Source of the DNA: Oricola indica
Lineage (GTDB): Bacteria > Pseudomonadota > Alphaproteobacteria > Rhizobiales > Rhizobiaceae
DNA length: 64,000 nt
NCBI RefSeq assembly: GCF_019966595.1
Contig: NZ_JAINFJ010000008.1
Span: forward strand, 140,932 to 204,931
Reading direction: 5' to 3'
In this document: positions 26,693-33,861 of the stretch, piece by piece
How the letters are laid out: each line of letters begins with the position of its first letter
Position numbering within the stretch: the first letter of the stretch is position 1
The notes under the pieces: model-generated
Seen by the model: the letters and a program-made list of their open reading frames with translations, nothing else
Told to the model about the DNA's origin: nothing
Databases searched by the model: none
Made by a program: the position numbers and the translations under genes

Positions 26693-27814
26693 GATCAATA
26701 GCTTGGCGGCTTTGGCGTCGGAATTCGTGGTGTTTTCCATGGCGTTTTCCGCATAATGGCGCGCGTGGGCGGCCTCCAGACCGGCTCGCAGATCCTTCTT
26801 TGTCAGGTGCGCATAGCGCATCGTCGTGGCGATCTCCTCGTGGCCGAGCAGGTCGCGGACCATGCGCAGGTCGCCGGTGGCGCGGGCTACGCGGCTGGCG
26901 GCGGTGTGGCGCATGTCGTGAAAGCGGAAATTCTCGACGCCGGAATCCTCGCGGGCGCGCCGCCACTCCGTCTTCAACCCGTCATAGGTGACCGGATAGC
27001 GCCGGCCGCGCACGCGACGCTCGCCTCCGATGTCGCGCGTCTTCTCGGCGACGAAGGTAAAGACGGCGGTCGGATGGTGGTCCTTCGCTGCCCAGAGCAG
27101 CTCGAAGATCGGCCGCGTCATCGGCAGCGTGCGCGCCTTGTCACCCTTGCCGGTGACGGTGAACTCCTTGTTGAAGAAATCGACGTCCTTCCAGATCAGC
27201 CCGACGATCTCGGCCATGCGGCAGCCGGTCAGGAAGGCGAAGTCGATGACATGGCGATAGTCTGGCCGGACGGCGGCGCGCAGTTTCTGCTCCTCCTCGG
27301 CCGTTGCCTCGCGCACATGCTCGCGTTTCACCGGCAAGGTATGGCGCTTCCATTCAATACGCTGCACCTTCTGTTCCCAGACCTCGTCGGCCCGGCGCAG
27401 GATGCCGCGCAACGGTTCGATGACCTGGAGGTTCACGGTCTTGTTCGCGACTTGATCGGATCTTCGTTTGGCGACCAGCTCGGCGACGCGGCGGTTGCCG
27501 ATTGAAGCGATGGGCGTTGCGCCGCCGATCTCGCGCGTCAGCCATGCCAGCGCGCGTTCGGTGTCCTGCACATTGCGGTGAAACTGTCCGACCTCGGACC
27601 AGTAGAGCGCGACGGCCTGGCGAAAGGTTAGCGGCTTCTTGCGGTCGGCTTCTTCGGATTTGAGCTTTTCGCGGAGCCGCTTTTCGAATTTCTCGGCTTC
27701 CCGGCGATCTGTCTGTCCAGTCGAGCCAGAAAATCGACGACCTTTGGATCGAAAGTCATAGATGTACTCCGGCTCGCGCGTTCCGTCGGCTCTTTTCGGT
27801 CGGTAGACGGACAT
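26672..27814 (-). CDS. int: Phage integrase (tyrosine recombinase)
   Basis: The 380-aa protein has an N-terminal arm-binding region, a SAM-like core-binding domain (about 60-160) and a catalytic domain with R199 (TGCRMAEI), a Lys near 223-226 (TGKGDKARTL), H299 and R302 (HDMRHTAAS), H325 (LLGHEEIATT) and nucleophile Y334. It integrates the phage at the tRNA-Pro site adjacent to its 3' end. It is last in the leftward early operon and overlaps the preceding HTH gene by 187 bp. Confidence 0.96.
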
Positions 27815-27975
27815 CCGCTTCGCTCCTCCATGAACACGGCCAGCGCCTCCGGCCGATAGCGGCGCGTCACGCGCTCGCCCGCGCCGACATTAACGAACGG
27901 AATAGGCAGCTCGCGCAAGTGCTTCGGCGTGATGCCGAGTTCCCGCGCGGCTTCGGAGGGTGTGAGGAGGGGCAT
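27628..27975 (-). CDS. Helix-turn-helix protein, probable excisionase or recombination directionality factor
   Basis: A 115-aa protein with an N-terminal MerR/excisionase-type HTH (LTPSEAARELGITPKHLREL at residues 4-23), a wing with basic residues (RVTRRYRPEALAVF), and a basic Ser/Lys-rich tail. GGAGG 9 bp before the ATG supports the start. Its last 60 codons overlap the integrase gene in another frame, which is long for such an overlap. Position next to int supports a directionality role (inference). Confidence 0.7.
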   Translation of the reverse strand: MPLLTPSEAARELGITPKHLRELPIPFVNVGAGERVTRRYRPEALAVFMEERSGCPSTDRKEPTERASRSTSMTFDPKVVDFLARLDRQIAGKPRNSKSGSAKSSNPKKPTARSR

Positions 27976-27977
27976 TG

Positions 27978-28043
27978 CTAGTGGCCTCCGACTTTAAGCG
28001 CCTCGCCATCCGGCTTGGTGTGTTCAGCCACGATCTTCTCCAT
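27978..28043 (-). CDS. Possible 21-aa peptide in the integrase operon
   Basis: The frame starts at an ATG inside the 34-aa gene upstream and stops 2 bp before the excisionase-like start, giving MEKIVAEHTKPDGEALKVGG plus His. It may simply carry the ribosome-binding site of the next gene. There is no homology signal. Confidence 0.25.
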   Translation of the reverse strand: MEKIVAEHTKPDGEALKVGGH

Positions 28044-28128
28044 CCTCGTTCGGCGGGATCGCGCGGAAAAAGGCATAGGCCACGAAGGCGGCGAGGAAGG
28101 CGGGGAGGGCGAGCGGCCAGAGGTTCAT
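28024..28128 (-). CDS. 34-aa single-span membrane protein
   Basis: The peptide has one hydrophobic helix (LWPLALPAFLAAFVAYAFF, residues 3-21) and a short acidic tail. GGGAG lies 9 bp before its ATG, and the ATG overlaps the stop of the upstream gene (ATGA at 28125-28128), as elsewhere in this operon. The function is unknown. Confidence 0.6.
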   Translation of the reverse strand: MNLWPLALPAFLAAFVAYAFFRAIPPNEDGEDRG

Positions 28129-28589
28129 CGGCTGTTGCTCCCAAGGCGCTGGGAAGTCCCGTCCAGCACCTCCAGAACCTCCGCGAACGAGACGCAAATG
28201 TCGGTCGCCAGGAGGGCCATCAATTCCGGCTCTTCACCGTCGCGTGTCAGGATGATGCATCGCTTCCCCTGACCGCAGAACCATCCGGCCTCGAGGTGGG
28301 CGCTCCGGCCGCAAGGCAGGACCAGGAGGCAAGTGTCGGCCCACTGCATTCCCCGCAGGTCGCTCATGAACCCGCGCGCGGCGATCGGATCGGATGTCAG
28401 CAGATCGCGATAGCGGGCTGCGCTCCACGCCTGCCAGTCCGGGTCAATCTCGGACCATGCAAAGCCGGGAACGCCGTTCGGCGGGTTTCGGAAGTCATAG
28501 ACCTCATGGCCGTTTTCCCGCAGTCCAGCGACAATTCCGGGCTGGTGGGTGTTACGCCAAGATGATGCGACGTATATGCGAGAACTCAT
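28125..28589 (-). CDS. Nucleoside 2-deoxyribosyltransferase-like protein
   Basis: The 154-aa protein begins SSRIYVASSWRNTHQPGIVA and has a compact alpha/beta pattern. The WSEIDPDW stretch and the VLPCGRSAHLEAGWFCGQGK segment recall the conserved Gly-x-x-x-E active-site region of the nucleoside deoxyribosyltransferase fold. Enzymes of this fold cleave N-glycosidic bonds of nucleosides or nucleotides. GGAGG 8 bp before the ATG at 28589 sets the start. The role in the phage is unknown; nucleotide salvage or an accessory function in lysogeny is possible. Confidence 0.6.
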   Translation of the reverse strand: MSSRIYVASSWRNTHQPGIVAGLRENGHEVYDFRNPPNGVPGFAWSEIDPDWQAWSAARYRDLLTSDPIAARGFMSDLRGMQWADTCLLVLPCGRSAHLEAGWFCGQGKRCIILTRDGEEPELMALLATDICVSFAEVLEVLDGTSQRLGSNSR

Positions 28590-29005
28590 CGTGTGAACCT
28601 CCATGATGGACACTTTTCGCGGGCGGCGCGCGTAGGCGCGCAGGTACATTCCTCGAGCGCTCGGCAGATGCCGTCCTCGTCGGTCACTGGCCGCCACTGG
28701 TTGGCGAGATCCTGCAGGGCCGCTCCGGCGGTGGCGACCTGGTCGGCGATGTCGCCCCGGAAGCCGCCATCCGGCCCGCGCCGCGAATGCAGCGCCGCCG
28801 TGACCAGCTCGCAATAGAGGAGACCGCCCTCGAAGCCGGTGGCGGCGCAGGTTCTGGTCAGCGCCAGGCAGTCGCGGGCGACCAGATAGAGCGGCATCTT
28901 CAGCAGCATGTCGGCCCGCTCGCCATGGCATGAGGCGTCGGCGAATTCCTCGAGGATGGGCAGGTTAGCGTCGCTCGCTGGCGGGAGTCCCGGCACGTCA
29001 CTCAT
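28586..29005 (-). CDS. Phage protein of unknown function (139 aa)
   Basis: A soluble, Ala- and Cys-rich protein (six Cys), with no motif I recognise. Its stop overlaps the start of the deoxyribosyltransferase-like gene by ATGA, and its start lies inside the end of the gene upstream, so it is part of the leftward early operon. Confidence 0.75.
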   Translation of the reverse strand: MSDVPGLPPASDANLPILEEFADASCHGERADMLLKMPLYLVARDCLALTRTCAATGFEGGLLYCELVTAALHSRRGPDGGFRGDIADQVATAGAALQDLANQWRPVTDEDGICRALEECTCAPTRAAREKCPSWRFTR

Positions 29006-29207
29006 AGTCTTCGAGCGCCTCGCGCAGTTCGGCGACGCTGAGGTCGCCGTCGATATTTTCCAGAAAGCCGAGCAGGTGCTTGCGTTGGGCGAGAATGGCG
29101 GAGCGCTCCGGTGTGGCGCGCTGGCCGAAGGCGCTCGATTTGCGCGGCAACGGCGCGCTTGACTCCAGTGCCTCCCAAATCTGTTCGAAGTCGGCCAGCG
29201 TCGCCAT
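28998..29207 (-). CDS. Phage protein of unknown function (69 aa)
   Basis: A small helical, acidic protein (MATLADFEQIWEALESS at the start, ending SVAELREALEDYE). The ATG at 29207 overlaps the previous stop as TGATG; an earlier in-frame ATG at 29216 is less likely. No recognised domain. Confidence 0.7.
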   Translation of the reverse strand: MATLADFEQIWEALESSAPLPRKSSAFGQRATPERSAILAQRKHLLGFLENIDGDLSVAELREALEDYE

Positions 29208-29422
29208 CAGCCGCACACTCCTATGACGCAGCCCTCGTGCATCAGGCCGAGCGCGAAGCCGGCAACGCCGGCGGCGGCCATGGCGGCAAAGACCAGCACG
29301 GCTTCCAGCCCGACGCGGGGCGGCGGGAAGTCATCGGCCCCGAACTGGATATCCAGTTCCCGTTCAACTTCGGCGCTGGGCGGGCGGGTGTCTCGAACAG
29401 CGTCGAGAAGGGAGGAGCTCAT
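29207..29422 (-). CDS. Small phage membrane protein (71 aa)
   Basis: One strong C-terminal transmembrane helix (LEAVLVFAAMAAAGVAGFAL, residues 38-57) follows a polar N-terminus. It overlaps both neighbours (ATGA at 29419-29422, TGATG at 29207). Function unknown. Confidence 0.7.
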   Translation of the reverse strand: MSSSLLDAVRDTRPPSAEVERELDIQFGADDFPPPRVGLEAVLVFAAMAAAGVAGFALGLMHEGCVIGVCG

Positions 29423-29721
29423 GATGCTGCCCCGCCCTTAAGCGGCGAGCCGCTGGCGGGGGCCCCGTCCACCCTCCGGATGGCGCGTTTGCGAGCATCC
29501 GCCGCCGCGGCGGGACCGTGGGTCTCGATCTCGGCGTCGGAGAAGTTGTGCAGACGCAGCATGTCCGGGTCGCATGGCTGCCCGGCGAAGCCGATCTCGA
29601 GCATGACGTCGGTCATGCGGGCGCGCACCGACTGCCGGTTGCGGTTCGCATTGTCCTGGCACGGCCGGCCGATGATGGCCGGCGCGCGTGCCTCGCGGAT
29701 GGTCTCGCGGAAGCGGATCAT
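29419..29721 (-). CDS. First gene of the leftward early operon, unknown function (100 aa)
   Basis: The start at 29721 (MIRFRETIREARAP) has GAGG 8 bp upstream, better than the ATG at 29739. The protein is basic and helical with no domain recognised. It lies about 100 bp downstream of the proposed early promoter, so it is the first translated gene after induction. Confidence 0.7.
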   Translation of the reverse strand: MIRFRETIREARAPAIIGRPCQDNANRNRQSVRARMTDVMLEIGFAGQPCDPDMLRLHNFSDAEIETHGPAAAADARKRAIRRVDGAPASGSPLKGGAAS

Positions 29722-29828
29722 GAAGCTATCCTCTCGCATGTTGGCGGTTGCCTTCTTTCGCTGGAGGCGGCCGGAGCTACACGAAACGAACTGCACCGGC
29801 CCGGCTTGGGTGGTAGGGGCGGGAATGG

Positions 29829-29857
29829 ACGATAATGCGTACATATGTACGCGTCAA
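29829..29857 (-). promoter_or_regulatory. Leftward early promoter (PL-like)
   Basis: On the minus strand TTGACG (29857-29852), a 17-bp spacer and TATCGT (29834-29829) make a sigma70-type promoter. The palindromic operator at 29837-29852 fills the spacer, so repressor binding would block RNA polymerase directly. Confidence 0.65.
29837..29852. promoter_or_regulatory. Repressor operator OL1
   Basis: GCGTACATATGTACGC is a perfect 16-bp palindrome located between the -35 and -10 of the leftward promoter. The same half-sites recur at 29866 and beside the repressor gene. Confidence 0.75.
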
Positions 29858-29865
29858 GCGTGCAT

Positions 29866-29881
29866 GCGTACGAATGTACGC
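29866..29881. promoter_or_regulatory. Repressor operator OL2
   Basis: GCGTACGAATGTACGC keeps both half-sites GCGTAC and GTACGC with a different 4-bp centre. Its centre is 29 bp from that of OL1, nearly three helical turns, which would allow cooperative binding. Confidence 0.75.
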
Positions 29882-29939
29882 TTGCTCGGATAGAGACATT
29901 TCGCGACCATGACGCGAAATGGCGAGGGGGATTGGTTGT

Positions 29940-30329
29940 ATGGCGGGGAACGGGGCGAGGCTTTCGCTTTTATTGGTATGCGCGTTTGGCGGGCTGGCGG
30001 TGGCGGCCTGTGCGAAGAATCCGGATGCGATCGCGCCGACGCCGGCGCCGGTCAATGCGTTTGCCGGGTTGGACTGCGACCAGCTGAATTCGCAGCTGCT
30101 CAACACCAATACGGTGCTGAACAATCTGATGGTCGATCAACGGCAGGCGGTAACCGGAGATGCGGTTGGCGTCTTTTTGATCGGGGTGCCGATGTCCAGC
30201 CTCACGGGCGGCGACAAGGAAGGGCTGATTGCCCAGAGAAAGGGCGAGAAGCAGGCGCTGGAGGCGCGGATCCGCGAGCAACAATGCAATTCGCCGCTGA
30301 TGCCCGATCAGGCGGCCAGCGAATCGTGA
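29940..30329 (+). CDS. Small prophage lipoprotein (moron candidate)
   Basis: A 129-aa protein with a lipoprotein signal (RLSLLLVCAFGGLAVAAC, lipobox AVAAC) and a mature part with coiled-coil potential (KGEKQALEARIREQQ). GAGGGGG before the ATG at 29940 sets the start. It is transcribed against the leftward early operon and sits in the lysogeny region between operators and repressor. Surface-exposed prophage lipoproteins can exclude superinfecting phages, but this one is not recognised. Confidence 0.75.
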   Translation: MAGNGARLSLLLVCAFGGLAVAACAKNPDAIAPTPAPVNAFAGLDCDQLNSQLLNTNTVLNNLMVDQRQAVTGDAVGVFLIGVPMSSLTGGDKEGLIAQRKGEKQALEARIREQQCNSPLMPDQAASES

Positions 30330-30372
30330 TGTAGGGCGCCGATTATAGACCCTTGTCTTTTTCTGCGCGTGT

Positions 30373-31530
30373 TCAGTTGAACTTGGCGTCGAGCAAAATC
30401 GTCGAAATCACGCGCTTGTAGCGCTCGTCGTCCAGGTCGATCGGCTTCACCAGGTCGATATGGCCGAACGTCGCGAATTTTTCGTTGTAGGCGCCGCAGC
30501 CCGCGACAGCGCTTTCTACTGCCACAACCTTGTCCAGAACGCTGGCGAAGCAGAATTTCCACATAGCTGATTGGCCGGCATCGGCGACCAGCCACAAGGT
30601 CTGGAGATCTCGAATGTAAGTGGAGGTCGGTGACATATCCGAGGTCAGTTCGTCGCCGAGACCGAGGAGTCGCGGATAGCTCGCGAGCGGTGTACCCGCA
30701 AACGGACTTCCCAGCGAAACGATGCCGCGAAGAGGTAATTTGTTCTCACCGAGCTGGTTGTAGATGAAAGTCTGCCGGGCGATCAGGCCACCCATGCTGT
30801 GCGCGACGAAGTAGATTTTCTCGTATTGATTGATCGCGAGGTCGCGCAGGAGGAGGTTTCGGAGGGCGGTCGCGATATCCGGAACTCGCAGATTTCTGCG
30901 CACCATCAGTGTCGGATAGTGTAAGAGATAGGTGCTATAGGTCTGCATCAGCGGGTCGGCTTGCACGAGCGTCGGAAATTGTTCGAATGTGGACTGGTCG
31001 CCGGTCCATCCGTGAATAAAGACGATAAGCTTGTCCCGTTTGTTTTCGGCGTTCTCCTGCATTGTCTGAGCCTGGTCGGGACTGAGCGCAAGATCGTCGT
31101 CAAAGGCGAGTTCACCCCAGCGCAATTCGCGAAGAGCCTGCTTTTCCGGATTATCAGGTCCAGCCTTGAAGTCATTCTCCCGAACTTCGATTGGGGCTAG
31201 TCCGATCTCAGGCGGCAAAGGCCGGGCGTATTCGAGGTAGTAGAAGAATAAGATGACGAGTATAGCAAGTGCGGCGATCGTAATCGCGATGCCTCGAATT
31301 ATTCGAAACCAGCGCGTAAGTGGCGCGGTACCCAATTGCGGAATATGTGAACCGTTACGGTGGAGCTCCGCCTGAATCCTCAGCCTGCGCTGCACGAACG
31401 TCACAATGGCCAGGGCGGCAAGGAGAACGACCGGCCAGGCCACGAAATACATTGCCACGGCCTGTGACTGGAAAGCGCCAGTATTGCCAGAATACTGAAT
31501 GCTAACCAGGGTGTCCCAAAAATCTTCCAT
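30373..31530 (-). CDS. Membrane-anchored alpha/beta hydrolase (lipase-like), prophage moron candidate
   Basis: The 385-aa protein has two N-terminal membrane helices (about residues 28-46 and 78-97) and then an alpha/beta hydrolase with oxyanion segment VFIHGWTGD (169-178) and nucleophile S245 in VAHSMGGL. A GHIDLVKP segment near the C-terminus can supply the catalytic His. It resembles PGAP1/lipase-type serine esterases. It has its own promoter and lies between convergent lipoprotein and repressor, typical of lysogenic-conversion genes. The substrate may be lipid (inference). Confidence 0.8.
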   Translation of the reverse strand: MEDFWDTLVSIQYSGNTGAFQSQAVAMYFVAWPVVLLAALAIVTFVQRRLRIQAELHRNGSHIPQLGTAPLTRWFRIIRGIAITIAALAILVILFFYYLEYARPLPPEIGLAPIEVRENDFKAGPDNPEKQALRELRWGELAFDDDLALSPDQAQTMQENAENKRDKLIVFIHGWTGDQSTFEQFPTLVQADPLMQTYSTYLLHYPTLMVRRNLRVPDIATALRNLLLRDLAINQYEKIYFVAHSMGGLIARQTFIYNQLGENKLPLRGIVSLGSPFAGTPLASYPRLLGLGDELTSDMSPTSTYIRDLQTLWLVADAGQSAMWKFCFASVLDKVVAVESAVAGCGAYNEKFATFGHIDLVKPIDLDDERYKRVISTILLDAKFN

Positions 31531-31560
31531 TGGCCGAACTCCCCCGTCGCCGCCCAGATA

Positions 31561-31588
31561 AGAATAGCAGTGGGCGTACGCGTCTCAA
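31561..31588 (-). promoter_or_regulatory. Promoter of the prophage hydrolase
   Basis: On the minus strand TTGAGA (31588-31583), a 16-bp spacer and TATTCT (31566-31561) lie 30 bp before the hydrolase ATG. The spacer contains GCGTACGC (31574-31581), which resembles fused half-sites of the repressor operator. Confidence 0.5.
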
Positions 31589-31639
31589 AGTATCAGAGTT
31601 TGCAGTGTCAGTATTTCGGCCGAATTTATTGCTCGGTCG

Positions 31640-32329
31640 CTAGACCCCGGCGACCTCGTTCGACGTCAGGACGCGGTGCATAGCCGTAATCTGGTCTCGC
31701 GGGAACTTGACCTCTTCCGGTGGATTGTATTGCACCGTCACGAGGTGGGTGTCCGTTAGCCGTTCGAAGCGCTTGATCGAGACCACGGTTCCGCCGTCCC
31801 GCGCTTCCTGAATGATGACATGGTCGCCCTGGCGGATTGGCTTGTGCGGATGCACGAAGACATAGTCGCCGGCGGTGTAGCGGGGTTCCATGGACGATCC
31901 GGTGACGATGACGGCGTAGGCGTCGCGCACGCGCGCTAGTACCTCGGGCGAGGGGACTTCCTCGATCGCGTCGTTCGTCATGGTCAGCATGCCGGTCACT
32001 GACCCGGCCGCTAGTCCGTAAACAGGTAGATAACGTGAAGGCGCATGTGGCACCGGCGGCTGTGGTGAGACGGGTGCGGGAATGGCTTCCGAAGCAGGTG
32101 TGGACGCTGTTTCGGGACCTTCGCCATTTATCAGATAAGTCACCGTCGTTTTCAGTACCGGTGCAAGTTTTGCCAGTTCGCGGATATTGGCGCCGCCGCC
32201 AGTTTTCTCCCTATTGAAAACTGATTGCAGATAGCCGCGGCTGAGGCCGGCGGCGAGCGAGGCCTCGTTCGGAACCATGTTTACGGCCTTGAGCCGTTTT
32301 CGGAGGCGGTCGTGCATCGTCTCAGTCAT
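31640..32329 (-). CDS. CI-like phage repressor with LexA/S24 autocleavage domain
   Basis: The 229-aa protein has an N-terminal HTH (NEASLAAGLSRGYLQSVFN at 21-39), a Pro-rich linker (80-97) and an S24 peptidase domain. The Ser-Lys dyad is S146 (TGSSMEP) and K186 (VVSIKRF), and an Ala-Gly cleavage bond is likely at 108-109 (GLAAGS). It should maintain lysogeny and self-cleave upon RecA activation. There is no Shine-Dalgarno before its ATG, and its -10 lies inside an operator, so autoregulation is expected. Confidence 0.93.
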   Translation of the reverse strand: MTETMHDRLRKRLKAVNMVPNEASLAAGLSRGYLQSVFNREKTGGGANIRELAKLAPVLKTTVTYLINGEGPETASTPASEAIPAPVSPQPPVPHAPSRYLPVYGLAAGSVTGMLTMTNDAIEEVPSPEVLARVRDAYAVIVTGSSMEPRYTAGDYVFVHPHKPIRQGDHVIIQEARDGGTVVSIKRFERLTDTHLVTVQYNPPEEVKFPRDQITAMHRVLTSNEVAGV

Positions 32330-32332
32330 GGC

Positions 32333-32404
32333 GCGTATTATTGTACGCGCAGCGGTGCAGGCGTTAGCGTATGTTTGTAGCTTGACATGCGTACAAACGT
32401 ACGC
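32333..32404. promoter_or_regulatory. Right operator region between repressor and early genes
   Basis: GCGTATTATTGTACGC (32333-32348) and GCGTACAAACGTACGC (32389-32404) match the left operators; a weaker site, GCGTATGTTTGTAG, lies at 32367. The first overlaps the repressor -10 (TACAAT on the minus strand, 32345-32340). The last sits in the spacer of the rightward promoter. Confidence 0.75.
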
Positions 32405-32410
32405 AAATGT
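32382..32410 (+). promoter_or_regulatory. Rightward early promoter (PR-like)
   Basis: TTGACA (32382-32387) is a perfect -35. A 17-bp spacer filled by an operator leads to a poor -10, AAATGT (32405-32410). The layout mirrors the leftward promoter. Transcription would start at about 32417, only 2 bases before the ATG of the next gene. Confidence 0.55.
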
Positions 32411-32418
32411 GCGCAGCC

Positions 32419-32667
32419 ATGAGCCAAACCGACCACCTCATTGCTGTCTGCGATCAATTCTGCGCTGCTGCGCCGATCAGCCGCTCGCGGCTGTCTACAG
32501 TGCTTTTCAGCCGCGGAACGCGCCTCGACGAGATTGCCGATGGCGGTGACATTGGATCGCGGCTGCTGGATCGAAAACTGCAATGGCTGTCCGAAAACTG
32601 GCCGGCCAATGCCGTCTGGCCGGCAGGTATCACACGCCCCACTCCGAAAATTGAGGCCGCCGAATGA
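32419..32667 (+). CDS. Small HTH-like protein in the Cro position
   Basis: An 82-aa protein with a probable HTH (SRSRLSTVLFSRGTRLDEIA at about 21-40) followed by a helical segment ending in a Trp-rich tail (LQWLSENWPANAVWP). It is the first gene on the opposite side of the operators from the repressor, the usual place of Cro. No ribosome-binding site precedes the ATG. Similar small proteins are common in alphaproteobacterial prophages. Confidence 0.6.
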   Translation: MSQTDHLIAVCDQFCAAAPISRSRLSTVLFSRGTRLDEIADGGDIGSRLLDRKLQWLSENWPANAVWPAGITRPTPKIEAAE

Positions 32668-32924
32668 CTGGTCGGCCTTTTGCCAGGATCGCCTTTGGCG
32701 GTCTCGTCGCGGAATTTCCCGACGAGACGTCCTGTGTGGTTTCTGTCGGACCGGAAGCGGCGTGGCTGTTGCCGATCGTTGCCTCTTATCACGGCTTCTC
32801 GATTGACGACATGGTGTCGCGTCTGATCGCCAAGGAGGCACAACGCATTGGCCTCCCTGCGATGGAGCGCCAACGTCAGATTCTCGAGTTTGAAACGGCG
32901 GTCCACAACGGGGAGGGCCGCTGA
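32664..32924 (+). CDS. Phage protein of unknown function (86 aa)
   Basis: The start overlaps the previous stop by ATGA. The protein is mixed alpha/beta (FGGLVAEFPDETSCVVSVGP, then a helical half). No domain recognised. Confidence 0.7.
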   Translation: MTGRPFARIAFGGLVAEFPDETSCVVSVGPEAAWLLPIVASYHGFSIDDMVSRLIAKEAQRIGLPAMERQRQILEFETAVHNGEGR

Positions 32925-33191
32925 ATGGTTTCAGCCATATCTCACCGCTTCGTTCCGAGTCGTTCATTGCGTGGCCTCCGTCATGGGGTCGTGAGCATTC
33001 ACCGGATTGCGCGTCGCATCTCCTCCCGCGGCGCGCGATACGCGACACATGGGACCAGTGTCGCGCTGGCCGGCGGACCTTCCTCTCCATCGCTGGTCCG
33101 CCGGCCGTTTTGTCCTGGCGCAGCTTTGCACGTTCCGGCCTGCGCAAGCACGGCAATAGATTCCGGAAAACTTGCGGCGGAGCCAGCATGA
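32925..33191 (+). CDS. Doubtful 88-aa reading frame
   Basis: The frame begins directly after the preceding stop and ends in an ATGA overlap with the following gene, which favours a gene. However, its Arg/Ser/Pro-rich composition looks like an unused frame in GC-rich DNA. No ribosome-binding site beyond GAGGG upstream and no motif. If it is not coding, this is a 263-bp leader. Confidence 0.3.
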   Translation: MVSAISHRFVPSRSLRGLRHGVVSIHRIARRISSRGARYATHGTSVALAGGPSSPSLVRRPFCPGAALHVPACASTAIDSGKLAAEPA

Positions 33192-33649
33192 GAGCGTCCA
33201 GCGATCATGACCGGCTCGCGCTGAAGGCTGCTGTCCGGCTGGCGCTCAAGCGCGTCGGAGGAGGCGATTGTTTCTGCCATGCCACACGGGTCGGCGCTCC
33301 TGCGCTGTCGAACTACGCCAACGCCAATCGCGACGACAGCCACATGCCGCTCGACGTGGCGCTGGACCTCGATCGCGACGCAGGCGCGCCGATCGTTGTC
33401 GGCGCCTTGGCCCGCCTCAACGGTTATCGCCTGGTTCCGCTTCAGGCTGCGGGCTCCGCGCCCGATCTCGAGGATATCGCGACGATCGCCCGCGAGACCG
33501 GAGATGTCGTATCGGCCCTCGCTACCGCGCTCGTCGATGGCGGCGTCGATAGCCGCGAGGCGGCCGATATCCGCCGGGAGATCGAGGAAGCCAACGCCGC
33601 GCTCAACCGCCTTGCCGCGAAACTGACCGGTCCGGGAGAAGGCTCATGA
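33188..33649 (+). CDS. Phage CII-type regulatory protein (Phage_CP76-like)
   Basis: The 153-aa protein has an N-terminal region DRLALKAAVRLALKRVGGGD, then RVGAPALSNYAN and HMPLDVALDLDRDAG, a pattern seen in the CP76/CII family of phage regulators. The C-terminus is helical. The role is probably control of lysogeny or early gene expression. ATG at 33188 is chosen over upstream starts because the family pattern begins there and GCGGAG precedes it. Confidence 0.65.
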   Translation: MRASSDHDRLALKAAVRLALKRVGGGDCFCHATRVGAPALSNYANANRDDSHMPLDVALDLDRDAGAPIVVGALARLNGYRLVPLQAAGSAPDLEDIATIARETGDVVSALATALVDGGVDSREAADIRREIEEANAALNRLAAKLTGPGEGS

Positions 33650-33861
33650 GTGCCGCACCCTCCGTGTCCGTGCCGCCCGACAGGTCGATGTCGAGGCGCT
33701 GGCGTTCTGCGCAACCAAGCCGAAATTTCCGCGTCCTCGACCAGAATTCTCTTCTGGCGGTGTTTCCGGACGAACTGGCGCAGCGCGCCGTGGAGGGGCG
33801 TGAGCGCCTCTGTGATCTCTACGTCGCTGGCCGCGCGGATTGGGAGGTTTGGAGGTCATGA
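33646..33861 (+). CDS. Phage protein of unknown function (71 aa)
   Basis: It overlaps both neighbours by ATGA. The second half is an amphipathic helix region (LAVFPDELAQRAVEGRERL). No domain recognised. Confidence 0.6.
   Translation: MSAAPSVSVPPDRSMSRRWRSAQPSRNFRVLDQNSLLAVFPDELAQRAVEGRERLCDLYVAGRADWEVWRS

Noticed and set aside
32338..33189. Minus-strand open frame of 283 codons opposite the early genes
   Set aside because: It covers several plus-strand genes with overlapping start/stop signals and the operator region; the product is Arg-rich without a domain.
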